From NCBI RefSeq assembly GCF_000003815.2, contig NC_049985.1:12033472-12097471 (forward strand): a stretch of 64,000 bases of DNA, in the 5' to 3' direction. The notes below the pieces were generated by a model. The model made no database searches. It had not been told where the DNA came from and was given only the letters and a program-made list of their open reading frames with translations. Source of the DNA: Branchiostoma floridae (lineage: Eukaryota; Chordata; Leptocardii; Amphioxiformes; Branchiostomatidae). Shown here one piece after another: positions 1 to 14,071 of the stretch (positions are counted from its first letter, which is position 1; every line of letters starts with the position of its first letter). A program made the translations under genes and the position numbers.

Positions 1-950
1 CGGCATGTCAAAAACTTGTTAATGCTTCACTATGCTGGCGAATACTGTCCTCCATATTTCTATGCCCTCCCATTCGTGTAATGTTGGGAACTAGAAAACT
101 GGAGCAAGAAAATTTACATTTAGTTGTGGCAAAAATTCCCATCACACAGCGATTCAGTCTTTAACATCCCCCCGACAACCTATTGCTGCCAACCAACAGT
201 TCTTATAAAAGACGTCACTATCCCGCCCGCCTTGTTACATAAGGTGGTTGTTATAGGTAGTCTTACCTCCTTAGGGCATGGGCAGGGTGTGTGAGTAAAA
301 CGACTGAGGTGAATGCAAAGACGTTGAAGTAATAGTAAGTCGAAGCTGGTTCAACAAGTATGAACCTATTGACCACTAGAAGCAAGGGTCGGCCAGATTA
401 CACCATTACATCTACATGACTTGCCCATTTCCGGCTGGACGTGCTATACGTACAAAAAGAAGACAGGTCTCGGGATTTTCCTACAAAATTATCGCAATTG
501 TAGAAAGGGAAGCGTTAAAACCTAAGGCTTATCTGCGATTGTGACAATAAAATGACAATAAGAGAGTTGACAATTATAGTAACTCTTTTTAGGGGGTCAT
601 ATACATCAGGGCACTACTGAGCCATCACTAAACTGAGACAGTAGGCGTTATAAACGTCCTGGAAAGGTTGACCAATTGCTGACGTCATGTATACGCAAGA
701 TCACGTGTCAATAACGTCACGTGCTTGTAGCTCTCGCGACTTTACGTTCGGAAGTGATTGGTCATTAGTGATCCTGAAGAAGGCAACAGTGTACGTTAAA
801 CATTTTATCCGTGTTGGAAGAAAGTTAAGCATTGTGATAAAATTACTACCCGCACATGTACAGATGAGCTTTTATAATAATTATGATTTTTATGTTGCAG
901 GTGCCCCGAACTGAGGTTTCTCTGCACTGCAGTCCACGCCTGTACCAGAA

Positions 951-3900
951 ATGTTGGGTCTGACTGGAACAGTCACATTTGTATTAGCCACTGCATTCAT
1001 GGCGTTGCAAACCGAAGGTAAGTGAGAATGTATTTACTTAGTAACAGCGTTTGACGCCACGTAAGCCACAGACATAGTAGAGCATGTAAAAGCTTCTAAA
1101 ATAGCACTGTTTTCAGATGGTCGAAAGGATAGAAATGGAAAGAGGCGCAATCCACTTCAATTACATTTTTGCGTGAATTGTGAGCAGCCTGCAATATCCT
1201 TTCAAAATAGAATCAATGGAAACTGGAATAAAGGTCAGAGGGGTGGCTATATGGCATGTATTTTGTTCATAGACCTAGGCAATGACGTTGTCTCAACGTC
1301 AAACGTACCCTCAAGAAAGCTTTAAATGACGATAGATCAAGACCCTTTGACGTCTGGGCATTAATGGATGAAAACATTCCAGGGAAAATCTACTAGATAA
1401 GTCATTGTACCTTACGTACAATACTGTAGAGACTGTCACCCAATGTTTTCAAGTCGTAGAAGACGAGTAGACGATATTCAACAGTTGCTGAGACGCTGAT
1501 CTGGCCGGCCAACATTTCAAAAGTCAACGACTTGTCAAAATTGAGCCCCAATATTGTAATAACGCTGCTATTTCCAAACGCACAGCAGTTCCCCTTGAAT
1601 GACTTCTTTAACCATAGAACGAAGCACAATAAATGCAGTAAAATGCCAACGAACGCGAATGACCAGAAACTAAGATATTCAATTTCCACGGCCGGCGTAC
1701 GGTAGACTAGAGTTTGCAACGAAACAAAAACCTAGATGCTACCAGTACTCAATCATGATATCTTCATACAGTTGGTGAAAGATATACGTTGAGACAATAA
1801 TGGCACTTTTAACTTTGAGAAACCATCTGTTTCCTCATTAAGACTCATAGGAGTGTATCTGGTTGAAAACAGCTTTTATTGATTGAGAAAGAGAAATATG
1901 CAGCCATGCACGGAATTAGTTTTCTGCTCCGTAAGTCGACTTGATATCATACAGCAATCTACCCTAATAATCCTCCTCATCTTCAAAGTGATCGTTATTA
2001 GTTCATTCTTGAAAGAATATTTTTTATGAATAATGCAGAATATCGGTCGAAATGTTATCTCTATCATGGCAAGTGAACCATTGTAGACGAAGATGGATCT
2101 TACATCGTTCACTATGTATAGGCATTGCTGTCTTCTAGCTGGCTATATGGAACAAGTAAAATAGTTTTTATATTTCAAGGATTTCTTGCATGGAGATGTA
2201 TTGGATAGATGATGTGTTTTAATCACTCAACCAATCAATAATAACCAATAACTTTATTGGCTATTAATAACTCCATCTTTGTTGAAGGGGATGCTGTGAT
2301 TTAAAAAAAGAACTTTCATTGGATCTCATTGAACCATTTCGTCAATTTGGTTATATCTTTCACCTAATATTTCCTCGTAAAAAGGCGTGTAAAAGACTGC
2401 ACAGTAGTTAAATCGACTGGCATAATGCCTACAATCGATGATGGCGGCGCATCAAGTCTCATGATACTCCTCTTGCAACAGTAATTGGTCAGATTCCTTG
2501 CCAAAGATGTCATCATAAATCCTTTGATGGCTTGCTTACAAGGGAATACATCAATATTTAACGGTGCTTTACCGGCGGCTAATAGCACCATCAATTAGCT
2601 CGCCAGGAGAAGTGGGATTTACGTTCCCTATACTTTATGGCTGAACTGTTCAAAGTCCTTGCCACGCGCATTAGTGATGGCGATATCTCCGTCTACACTG
2701 CACGGCGTTGCCTTGAACCTGTCTCTTGAGTTCCACTGCTCATTTCCAGCTCGGCGGCTTGTTGTTTGACCTTCTTTTGTGAGTGTGATGTACTCCGTAG
2801 GCCTGCTCCGACAACTGTTGAATAGTGTACGACTTTTCTCTCCCATAAGACGCTTGATTATTCAAAGGGAAGCGAAAATATTTGACGACTGATGGGAAAA
2901 CTATTGGCTGGGGAAGCCTTACAAACTGTTTTTACTATGTCTGTGAGCGTTGATATCCTCGATGGAGTCGAGAGTGAGGACTGGTATTTCCAAGGGGACA
3001 TGAAGAGTTAGATGATAGTCTTGCTTGATAGAACTTTTCTCCCTGAAAGGGCGGACTCCTGGTGATATCTTTCGCTACGTGATAGCTATTCGTGTATCAA
3101 AAGGCGTAGATCTGTGGGGCTGCCATCATACATTTAAAGCCCCTGCGCATCAGAAATAGTAGTTTGTATTTGAGGAGTTCTTCCGTTCCACACGTTTTAG
3201 CAAAAAAGGAAATAATCCTTTATACGCTGCAACTTCAAAATGATGTTACATCCATTGATCGCGCCCCTAAGTAGTCAATCAGATTACTCTTAGAATATCT
3301 ATGGCAATGTTTTGCCACGTCGTTGGTTTTGATACTGACGAAAAGCGGTGACATAAAACAATATTAACCGCCAGGTAACTGAAGCTAATATCATGCCTTA
3401 AACATATTACTGAAATGGAATACCCAGAACAGTAAGTCAATTTACAGAAGCTCAGGTTTGCTTGCATTTGCAGTCTGCTCACTGTTGTGTCACAATTACA
3501 AAAGTACGTGGAATATACCCAGCAAGTCCAACTCAACGTGACGACAGCTGAGTCTTAAGTAACACATCTAGGCTTGTGAGCTTGATTTAGTTAGGCCCCA
3601 GCATTAAGTATGGATTGGGAGTGTTGCAGACCTTTTAAATCGAACGTTTGAAAAACCGTGGTTCCGTTGGGCCGAGGTGGCGCCGACATTATCGCATTAG
3701 GGCAAGTCGCCAGCATGGGGTTTTGGGGCGCCAAAGAACTTCCCTGCCTTTTTGTTAGAAAACTATTTACCTCAGTGAGTGAGATGTACACTTTGATCTC
3801 ACTATGACAAAGATATCTCATGTGTATATATCACGCAGGTTGCACTGGCATTGGTTATTGATGAGTAGAAGCTTGTCATGCTCTGTATCAACATTGTCTG

Positions 3901-6900
3901 CAAAGGTACACGTTTAGGGATATTATAACAGAGTATGATGTATGAATTTTTCAGGTCTGAATGAAACTGTATTGTCGGCAAAGCCATTTCTCCCTCCGGG
4001 TTTTCCTTGTCCTATCGGAGAATTCCCGTGCGGAAACTCCTCCGTATGTTTGGAGCAGAGCAAGCACTGTGACGGGGTGGAGGACTGTGAAAATGGGGCG
4101 GACGAAAGAAACTGTGGTAAGAATAACTTCCTAAAGAAAAAAAAATGTCACCGCTGTTGTGCTCTTTGCAATGCTGACGGCCAACCTAGGTTCCGGTTTG
4201 AGTTGCCCCGCAGAAAATTAGACTTGTACAGAAGTTCCGAAAATAATTTCATCAGGTTGGTAGAATATAGGATATATGAGAATTCTTATGCACAACCAAA
4301 ATTGGACTTACTTGCTGACGTTTCGATGTCTGTCAGAAGTGTTTCGTTCTCTGCGTGAAACAAAGTTTGCTTTTTAACTAAGGGCATCACTAAACATTCA
4401 CCATCCCCGAAGCAATCATGCATACAGCAGCTTGTTTTACAGATGCTATCGTTGCAAGAACACGGCATTACCCGCTTATGTACAGCTGAGATAAGCATGT
4501 AATGGATGTGAACCTACTTTAGACAATTTGTCAAGTAAAACTTTCGTATGGATGAACAAGTAAGTAACAAAGAAATGTTACATTTTGTTAAACAACTGTG
4601 TGTATGTAGAACATCTTGCTAAACAATAATTTGTTACTCAGATCTATTTCAAGTGTCAACTTCGGTATCCGTATCTCCCCAAAGAATAATAAGAAGAGTA
4701 ATTTTGGCACCCAATCACAACTGCCTACTTTGCTACTCAAAGGGAATAGATACTAAATGTTTAATCCCAGTATTGCAAACATGTCACACGTGTGCACACC
4801 TCACATGTCCTTATACAGGGGATATTACTGGTTGGGGACATGACTTCGACAAGACCGTGCAAGTGTTCGACTGGGATTCATATCAACCTCCAAGAGCTGA
4901 CATATGTAGTAAGTTCAAATCAAGCCAAGTTTGTTAAATATCTTCGTCTTTTTTTAAAGCTGTTCACTTAAATTAAGGTAATAATGGAATTGCAACATCT
5001 AGTGAGAGTTATACTAAAAGTCATATACATAAGAAATTTTTTTACAATGGGCATTTTCTCAGATTTGATTCTTCAATGGCAACTTGCGCTGTTGTTCCTG
5101 ATGAATATGTATTTTTTAACCACACTTAGTTCTGCCAGACGTACCAGCCCCATGTAACTGTAGTCACGAGACCAGAGTGTACTGTGACGGGAAAGGTCTA
5201 CACACAGTACCGACTGACATCCCGACCAACACAACCAAACTGTACGTCAACTTCTTCAAATACCTATCATGTATTCCAACAATGTATATATGCATCCCCG
5301 AGAATTTTGCACTAACTAAAAAAACACAAGTGAACAGACACGGACCATATGCCAAGTTTCATTTTGTTATTTGTTTTCGTAATACCAAGTTTGTGTAAGG
5401 ATCTATGATTATTGATTTATTAGGACTTCGATCATGTCATCTGTATCTTTCTGTTATTTTGTATGATCCTTGCCTCTTATCTTGTGACCTCAATGGGAAG
5501 CGGCCAGCAGGATGGATGTAGTTTTTAATGAACAGATAACGACTGCAATAACAAACAAGCAATATGTAACTATCTTATGATTGAGTATATGAATTTCACT
5601 AATAGAGTTGGACAAATAATTGTCTTTTAACCATGTAACATATTGCCGATGATTTATCACTATCTACAAAACTAGTAAAATGTCATCAACATGTTTTGTT
5701 GCAGGTACGTCCAAGACAACAACATAACGGTCGTGATGAACGAATCCTTCATAAACTATACAAAGCTGGTGTCATTGTAAGTCTCTGGTTAACATTAAGA
5801 AGACTTATTGTGCATATGTCTATATAGTCGACAAGTAGTAAGTATGGAGATTGTCCGTCCAGCTCGCTTTAGAAAAAAAGCTGCACTGTACAGGTTCGAT
5901 AAAAGGTCCGTTCTGTTCATTTACAGTTTCACGACCCCGGAAAACTACATCTGGGATTCAGGAAAACAGCAATTTGGATTCACCTGGCCGAGTGGCAAAA
6001 CGAAATCTTGTGATCGATCCTATTTTGGACCCCGTGAACTCGGGTTGAAGTTACATCTAGATGACATTTTGATTGTGCTGCTTAGAGGTAGAGGTTACGG
6101 CGTGACTTTTATGCTGTGAATACTGGTAAAATCGTGTCAACTGTTCTGCATATATTGTGCGTAAATATAAGCACAGGGGCCATCTAAGAAAACATTTCGC
6201 CTGTCGTATCCGATATAATGTTTCATTGGCCTGCTGGAACGATTTTAAGATAAAACATTTTGGAATCTCATCTTTTATTTTACAATTGAAAGACAAAGAC
6301 ATAACAGAGAACTAAAAGTGTTTCTGCCAGAATTAAATTCAGCTTACGAATAAAAACACCTCTGGGATTATTGGTGAAAATTTATGAATAGAATGTTTGC
6401 TTGTTTTATTTGCAAAAAAATATTATTACATAACAAAGAAATATAAATGAAATATAACAGTGCAAGGGAGGCCTGAAGCCTGTGCTTACATGGATCCCTT
6501 CTTCACATAATAGCAATTCAATGAAATTTATCAAACAATGTAAATTATGAATAAACGGGAAAATAAAACAGATCAACGGACTAACTAAGGTATTATTTTC
6601 TTGTGTTTACGGTACTATCATTTTCAGGAATCTCCAAAGAAACAACATCCGGGTAATACAGAGAAGTGCTTTCAAGGGGCTCCGAAACCTTCAAAAGCTG
6701 TAAGTGGGGTATTATACTGTTGACCTTTCATGATGAGATTTTTATTGGTCCCTAATCCAACCAGTCAGTGGTATTTGGCGGAAGATACTGCTGTGATGCT
6801 GCCGTGTTTGCTGATTTATAGTTTTTGGAAATATCACTGGAGATGGCAAAATCTGCTGTCCGTTAAATTACACGGTCATTGACCCGTTCTTTATGCCAGA

Positions 6901-9900
6901 ACCGGTCGAATTACACTCCACAGCCGTCTGTGGAAATATAGAGCCTTTGTATTGCGCTATCTGTATGTATGTCATGCTGTTTTAAATCCAAACATCCTAC
7001 CAAAAATCTAGAGCTGCTGCGATTGTGATATCAACTCACAGAGCTGGATCCTTCAATCAATCCAGATCTAAATGATCCTAAATTATGCTCGAGCAGCAAC
7101 TACTGAATTCACCAATGGTACAGCGTATGTTAAAGTTGCTTCCATAACTTGTGTGTTCAATACCATATCACAGCATTTAGAAACACATAACAACATAAAA
7201 ACACATAAAACATGCTTATTTCGTAATTGTTGTCAATAGTAGATGATGAGGCTTTCAATAGCATATTCAATTGATATCCGCTGAAATCTATCGATCCGCC
7301 AACGCCCCTTGCAACTCCGGTTGAGCCATGAGCAGGAGGCATTATAGTGGCGTTTCGCTATCGAAAATACGCGCCTGACAGTTAAAGCTCCAAATAATGC
7401 CCCTGTGCTGAATCGAAGTGAAAAACAGATTAGAATCTGAATGAAGACATTTGTATGCTAGTCATGGTAACCTTTTTCGTTGGAAGCCAACTAGAAATCA
7501 CTAAGGGTAATTCTAACTGATCTCCTTGATGTACATCTGTTCAGGTGCTCAGCGTAATTGGCTATTTCAGCTGACCAAGTGATTTTTGAGAGCAATCAAC
7601 CTGGTCTCTGAATCTCAACTCATGGGTTTGTTTACGACAACCGGGTGCCCATTAAGTGATTTAAGCACCTCAATGTCGGGACACTTGATTGGCTTACTAA
7701 GTAACTTACTTGTTATGATTTCCGGTCGTGGCTGGTACAGTGGTGTTCTTAAAGTGATTTCATGTATTGAATAGATACAAAATAAATGCCGAGACGAGAG
7801 AGAAAACGTACTCAGAACCACCGATGTCGTCATGTCATTTTCATCTTATATTAACATATAAAGGTTGAGAATCTATGAATAATTCAAAAGTTAAAAATTA
7901 ACCATCACATCACATGCTATTGATTACTTTTTTGATTGATTAGGATGCTAATTTCTTCCAGGTATCTAAACTATAACTTGCTGGAGACGTTGGAACCTTT
8001 CACCTTTAAAGATATGAAGACTCTTACTTGGCTGTAAATGTGTTTTTATATTGTTCATTACGATTTCGCTGGATATTTTTAAGCACAAAGTATCGTTGCA
8101 AATACTAGCGGATATACTGTTTGAATATGGATACAGCGATTTGTTCGGAGTAAACTCCTTATATGCATAAGCGTATTTGATTTTATAAAAAATATTGGGA
8201 GCTATATTTTCATGTTCACTTTTTGCTCCATTTTACATCATTTCCAGCTGCTTATATTTCCAATAGGACGTAAATACTTTCTCATATCTTTAACCAGGTA
8301 CTTGGACGACAACAGGATAACAACACTTCAACACCAGACTTTTTTCGGACTGCAGAGTCTATTTTGGCTGTAAGTTTCTAATACATAAATGTTGTTACAT
8401 ATGCAACACATCATTTAAACACTGTTCATGTACCGGGGGTAGATTTATTTCTTAAACTTCGTCTATTACTATGTTTCAGTGATCTTAGAGAAAACAGAAT
8501 TTCACATCTGAGAGGAGAAGCATTTTGCGAGGATATGCCGTCACTCCGTTGGATGTAAGTGTCAATTCAATATGAGTTTCACAATTACCCAGCTAAGATG
8601 CAACATTAATAAAAGATACATTCATACATAATGTAAATCAGTATCGTCACCCTTTTTAGGTATAGTGCTACATTCGATTCATTAGTATTGTGGTCTTGTC
8701 GAGAAATTGAGAAACATTTGTCTGTCTTTTGTAGGGAATTGGACCAAAACCGGATCCAGCGGCTATGTCCGGAGATGTTTGCCGGCTGTGCAAACCTCAC
8801 AATACTGTAGGTGTTGGTGACTGACATGCTTAGCAATGGAACATGCACTTTACCTAACATCCCGTTATACATGTCAGAAATTGACCGGGGCCTGACATAT
8901 GTGGGAGACCATCGGACTTCCTACTGCTTCATATTATCAAGCATATATATATTGTATGCATTTCTAAGTATTAAGTCTATGATATTTGACTTTTGCTGTA
9001 AGTCAAAGGCAAGGAGGTTCTTTGATCGAAAGGTAGTCTGATAAGCCAATTTTGCAGAATTTGGCATGATCACCTTGTCTTTTACAATATCAATAGTGTC
9101 TATCGATTCCTCAGCTTTAAATCCCAATTGATGCAATATTCTGTGGCTATTTGAAGTCAGTGACTGTTTTATCCACTCTGCATGTCTGTCCCCTTCAGAC
9201 TTTGAGTTAATGTTGTATGCCTTACCTTGAATATGGAGTACAAGACCACTGTCCCCTATTTAGACCTAGAATGCAGACAGCTGTGTTCACTTTTACTTTA
9301 CGACTGGGTACTTTGGCAAACAATAAAATTATGATGAGCATTCTTTATGTTTATCTTGAGTGCAGTTTATCTAGCTATGACTGGTTACGAGACAGTAAAG
9401 TGCTTCCAACTATCTTTGTTTATCGACTCGTTTAAGTGGATATCTTTATCTTAGTTTCTTTATATAATTACGTTTTGTCATCACAGCCGGTTGCGGAACA
9501 ACTCCATTACTTCCATAACACGACGTGCGTTGGATACATTGACGGGGCTTGAAGATCTGTAAGTAGATATATGTTGATGATAGCTAACATGAAAACACAC
9601 AGAAAGAAACATTATAACAGTATAACAGAATGCAATTAATCCTAATTGAATTTAGCGATATGTCGTGCTGTGTCTATGCATGCAAATGTGCCTTTCTAGG
9701 TGCTGAGTTGGAATATTAAAAAAAGTCATTCTTATCCTTCTTCCCAACAGAGATTTGTCATGGAACCAGGTCAGCGTGATCCCAGATGATGCCTTCAAAA
9801 ACATGCAAATGCTTTTGTCGTTGTGAGTACCCAATTCACACTTGTTCAACGCTCGTATCTAGTGCCTTTTTTTAATTGCCTCCACGAAAAGTGACGCATT

Positions 9901-12900
9901 GTTTTCGGTCTTTTTGTTTGTTTGTCTTGGTCTATGTTCGTAGTCATTAGAACACTGCAGAGTGGCAGGATATGAGGCGGAAGGTTGTGTAACAGGAGAC
10001 TAGCAGGATGACGAGGTTCGCAGGCTGGCAGGAAAATGCAGGAACAGAATTAGCGACAACTTCGCAATAATTAACCACAAAAAATTCTGAATATTTTACG
10101 GAGATATGATATCTTTGACTTCTTGTTCCCAGTTGCACACTTTTCCAGTCTTCGCGACGTATGGCATTTCCTACGTGAAATTGCAGACTCTACACTCTGA
10201 ATGTTATCGTACACATACCTTAACCTTTGCTACTTATTTCAAGTGTGCGGCCTCTTTATATGATTTCTAATACAATGGCTACGACCTTTATTCAACGTTA
10301 CTCAGGAACTTGTCAATGAATCCGATAGAGAGGCTGCAGTTGGACTTGTTTGATGGACTGGCAAATCTGACGTCACTGTGAGTACTTCCCTATCAGTTCA
10401 TCGTTATTTCGTCTTTTTCACTGATTGTGATGTCAAATATTGTTCAATGGCTTTAAATTATATTACCCGTGTTCCTCTTCAGTGACCTAGGGGGATTGAC
10501 GATGCACAACTTGTCCTACCGCCTGTTCAGAAATTTGAAGAAACTAGACTTCATGTAAGTCAATGGATTTTGATATCATACATGTATACGTAGTTACTGG
10601 ACAATGTTAAACGTCATGAGTAATATCGTTGTGTGTCGATCAGTGTAATTGTAAGTATCAGTTTAAAGAATCGTTTGATAAAATTAGTGCAGTATGTGTT
10701 ATTCTAAATCTTATATCAATGAATTTATGAAATTGGCGCAATCTGACGATAAGCCCCGAGGTCGTTATATTTCTAACAAGGTTTATAGGGGAAATCTTCG
10801 GAAGATTCGTCATTTTCATTCAAAAATTAAAATTACATCTTAGTAGCATCATCATTACCTGTTAGAATTACACCAAAATTACATCTTAGTGGCACCACCA
10901 CCACCTGTAGCATCATCGCATTCTTTAAACATGCCATCCGCAAGGTACCTCTTTACATATGGACTGCATTCCTTCTTGTCCTGAAGGTACATGACTTTTG
11001 TTCAATACTACTACAATACCGTAGAGGAAGCGTCTAGTGAATACCCTGATCATGTAAAAACTTGACATTGACCTGAGTTTCCCTTGATTCGTGGTTGACA
11101 GCTACTTTAGCCAGTTCCGTTACTGCGGGTTCGCCCCTCACGTGCGCAGCTGCAAACCCAACACGGACGGCATCTCGTCACTCGAGAACCTGCTGGCCAA
11201 CGTCATCCTGCGCATGGCAGTCTGGGTAGTCGCCATCTTGATCTGTCTCGGCAACACGAGCGTGATGATTGGACGAACGGTCATGAAGCAGGAGAATAAA
11301 GTTCACTCTCTCTTCATCAGAAATCTGTGTGGTGAGTTGAATTGGTAATCAAGTTGATTATGTTGCTTCAACAAACCCTTATACTAAGCTTAGGAAATAA
11401 CGATAAATTTGTCAGGCACATTGTAGTAAATCAAGATCTCTAGTATACTATAACGTTGAATAGCTTTCAATCTAAAATATTAAGAACTACGTATAGTTCC
11501 TATCAGAATCTATAAGATTTACATGCATGTTTCAATGATTTCTGCCTCAAGGACAGATTATCAACTGAGATGGTGAACATGTATTTCAGTCATGATGCAA
11601 TAATTTTCTTTTCATACAGCGTCAGATTTAATCATGGGGATCTACCTGCTGATCATCGGGTCCAAAGACCACGTGTACCGCGATGTGTACAACCAGTACG
11701 CACAGGAGTGGAAGCAGAGCTACAGCTGCCATATCACAGGCTTCTTCGGAATGCTGTCCGCTGAGGTGACCGTGCTGCTGCTGACGTACATGTCCGTGGA
11801 GAGATTCCTCTGTGTGGTGTTCCCCTACCGAGAGAGCCACCCCAACGTCCGACAGGCAGGCACAGTCATAGCGATCATCTGGGTAGCCGGTGTGACACTG
11901 GCGGCAATTCCGTTCACGTCATCGATGTACTTCGGCAACTTCTACGGCAGCAACGGCGTGTGCTTCCCGCTGCATCTACACGAACCGTACGGCAACGGCT
12001 GGGAGTACAGCGCCTTCATCTTCCTGGGGATCAACTTCACCTCTTTGACTGTGATTCTGTTCGCTTACATCGGCATGTTCATCTCCATTCATCGCACAAG
12101 GCGTTCGTTGAAGTCCCCACTGTCTCTTCTAAGCGACATGTCCTTTGCCAAGAGGTTCTTCTTCATCGTGCTCACGGACTCCCTGGTCTGGATTCCCATC
12201 ACTGTCATGAAGTTCATGGCGCTCACAAACGCACCTATCTCAGGTACGCAGCTATTTCAGAACTCATTTGATGTAACCGGAAACTTGCTATCAGACACAC
12301 TTGTTGACTGTAATGTTTTCTCTTCAAACATATATCAAACAAGGTTCGCGTTATCGGAAAGAAGGCTATTTGTTTGTTTGTTTATTGCTTTACATGTTTG
12401 CCCAACTGTACTAAGTACATCACACAGTCTTTTGCTATGAAAATCATTCACGTTTTTTATGAATCGTACACCGTCATTGTAAAAAAAAAACCTAAATCAA
12501 TATTCAAGCATAATTCTTAATTTTTTCATTTTATCCTAAAGGTTCCTTGTACGCTTGGATCGTGATCTTCATCCTGCCGATCAACAGCGCCATCAACCCC
12601 ATCCTGTACTCCCTCACCACACGGACCTTCACCAACATGCTCGGCAACCTGGTGGAGAAGTCACCCTTCAGACCGGTGAAAGCCAAGTGTCCTACAGACG
12701 GCGGACACAGGGATGAAGGTAGGGCGACAATACATGAAACATGTTCCGATATTGGTACAGCTTGAAATTATAGTATCCTGTTCTCATTTTACTCAGATAG
12801 ATTGTTTAGATGATTATTTCATTCAGACGGATTTGGAGGACAGGTAGATGTGACATTCAGTAGTATTGAAATTGTATAGCAACATTTCTGTCTAACAATA

Positions 12901-13785
12901 AAGGAATTGTTTGTGTTAGTGAAACACTAGTGTAACATATACTAACAATCATGAAAATTTATGCAATATAAGTCATTGTAAAATACTATTTTCATTTAAA
13001 TACATTCTTAATCTTAAAATCACCTGTGTTGTTGTTTGTGCTTGCTTAATCCATGAGATTCCCGAGGCGTCTAGTGTTTCTAACATTTGTTGTCTGTAGT
13101 TTCGGCGACTACTGGTACCACAGGCCTGTCCCTCAAGCACACCAGATATCACAGAGGTACAGGCATACGATTGTTGTAAACCATCGTGTTGCTGTATGTG
13201 TTGTGCATTCAACGTCTTTATTGTGTCTTAAATATAAGTAGGTATTTAGAAAATAGCATGTATTCTGACCTTCGACCAAACTAGAATTAACTCACAATGT
13301 CAGAATCCACTTTGTGCTGTTTACACTTTGATGTTGTTCCGTGTCCTCTTAACAAAGTATTGTCATGTGATGTCTACGCTGCTTATATGATGTGTGTACA
13401 CTCCTAATTTGGATCGACAGGGAAAAGGTGCCAATCGGAGACCGAGTCGTCCATGTCGATGGCCAACACGTCACCACTTGCCACCATCCACACCCCTGAC
13501 GTCGGCGTCCCGACTGTAGACGGCGAGATGACCGTTAGATTTTCAAAATTCAGCCTCGACAGCGTTCCTGAAATACCATCCAATGAGGAGGAAGACTGGG
13601 ACTTCGGATACGGAATATCAGACATTTGCACCATCAGCTGTGGTAGGCGCTTGGTGACCACCATATGCGAACACAGTATTTCGGACAAGGCGTCCGTAAA
13701 ATCAGAACAAAAGAGTGAAGAAATTACTGAGGACTGCCAGGAATCAAAATACACAGATACAGATACAGAAACAACAGGGCTGTAA
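951..13785 (+). CDS. Relaxin-family peptide receptor (RXFP1/2-like, LDLa-LRR-7TM GPCR), complete
   Basis: A class A GPCR of the type C LGR group, acting at the plasma membrane; vertebrate members bind relaxin/INSL peptides and signal mainly through Gs/cAMP (family knowledge). Exons: 951-1017, 3955-4116, 4819-4908, 5130-5241, 5705-5776, 6628-6699, 7962-8033, 8298-8369, 8480-8554, 8735-8806, 9487-9558, 9751-9822, 10306-10377, 10483-10554, 11102-11331, 11620-12243, 12542-12718, 13100-13156, 13421-13785. All junctions are AG/GT and the joined length of 2607 nt gives 868 residues plus stop. Order: signal peptide 1-22, LDLa 41-76, linker 77-106, LRR N-cap 107-143, ten LRRs 144-384, hinge 385-410, 7TM about 411-700, tail. 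GPCR marks are Cys498 with the ECL2 Cys in [11 protein letters not shown] (522-524) in place of DRY, and NPILY (688-692). The start is the ATG opening a hydrophobic leader. An acceptor-like site at 899-900 suggests a separate 5' UTR exon. Which RXFP subtype it is cannot be settled here. Confidence 0.93.
3955..4908 (+). CDS. LDLa module and linker exons of the RXFP-like receptor
   Basis: Two exons (3955-4116 and 4819-4908). The first encodes one LDL-receptor class A module with six cysteines (residues 41, 48, 54, 61, 67, 76) and the calcium-site signature [13 protein letters not shown]. The second encodes the linker, which starts [12 protein letters not shown]. In RXFP1 and RXFP2 the LDLa module is required for activation, and the GDxxxW...FDK stretch is the part of the linker that supports relaxin binding and activation (family knowledge). 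Keeping both suggests a signalling receptor rather than a decoy. The LDLa exon is 162 nt and phase 1-1, the usual symmetric class for a shuffled module. Confidence 0.92.
5130..10554 (+). CDS. LRR N-cap and ten leucine-rich repeat exons of the RXFP-like receptor
   Basis: Exon 5130-5241 encodes the cysteine-rich LRR N-cap (PCNC...VYCDG). Ten exons follow, each coding one repeat of 24 residues (one of 25), and all are phase 2-2. Nine are exactly 72 nt; 8480-8554 is 75 nt. Repeats read L-x-L-x-x-N-x-I, as in [18 protein letters not shown] and LSWNQVSVI. One repeat per exon is the ancestral LGR gene organisation. In RXFP1 acidic residues on the concave LRR face bind relaxin B-chain arginines; I could not align those positions by eye. 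Confidence 0.92.
11102..12718 (+). CDS. Hinge and seven-transmembrane exons of the RXFP-like receptor
   Basis: Exons 11102-11331, 11620-12243 and 12542-12718. The hinge [17 protein letters not shown] and the following SSLENLLA are the clearest family signature in the protein. TM1 follows ([17 protein letters not shown]). Exon 11620-12243 covers TM2 to TM6, including the TM3 cysteine, [13 protein letters not shown] at the end of TM3, and [18 protein letters not shown] for TM6. Exon 12542-12718 holds TM7 with [17 protein letters not shown]. All three end in phase 1. GC content and codon use are clearly higher than in the flanking introns. Confidence 0.93.
13100..13785 (+). CDS. C-terminal tail exons of the RXFP-like receptor
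   Basis: Exon 13100-13156 (57 nt, phase 1-1) and terminal exon 13421-13785, ending at the TAA at 13783-13785. They encode about 140 residues of hydrophilic tail rich in Ser, Thr, Asp and Glu ([28 protein letters not shown]), plausible sites for kinase and arrestin regulation. No domain is recognised. An internal phase-1 donor-like GTAGGC at about 13642 could truncate this exon and splice to 14448. A polyadenylation signal lies at 14066. Confidence 0.8.
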
Positions 13786-14065
13786 GAACTATCAACATCA
13801 TCATAAGTTTTACTTCGATGAAGCTTGCAATGCTTCTGTACAGACTTAGCAAGTATTTGGTGAAAGTTTACCCATACACAAGGACTTGATTGTGTCATGT
13901 TGACGTAATGATGTACCACTGAAATAAGCGTGTATGACATGATAATGGACGACAGCAAACCAGATTAACTAACGACAAGATACATAAATATGTATAGCTA
14001 CTATAGCTGATCAATTGATCAAAGTCGACGGAATTGACATATCAATCGCATGTCATTGACGTTTA

Positions 14066-14071
14066 AATAAA
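14066..14071 (+). promoter_or_regulatory. Putative polyadenylation signal of the RXFP-like gene
   Basis: Canonical AATAAA 281 nt after the TAA stop, in AT-rich sequence. It is the first canonical hexamer I noticed downstream of the stop. Transcript evidence would be needed to confirm use. Confidence 0.5.

Noticed and set aside
1402-1719. 105-residue minus-strand ORF with a hydrophobic stretch
   Set aside because: Lies in the first intron of the RXFP gene, with no splice or family evidence.
11960-12271. Alternative-frame plus-strand ORF inside the 7TM exon
   Set aside because: Shadow of the high-GC GPCR exon.
13404-13958. 184-residue minus-strand frame
   Set aside because: Antisense shadow of the RXFP terminal exon, which has correct splice phase on the + strand.
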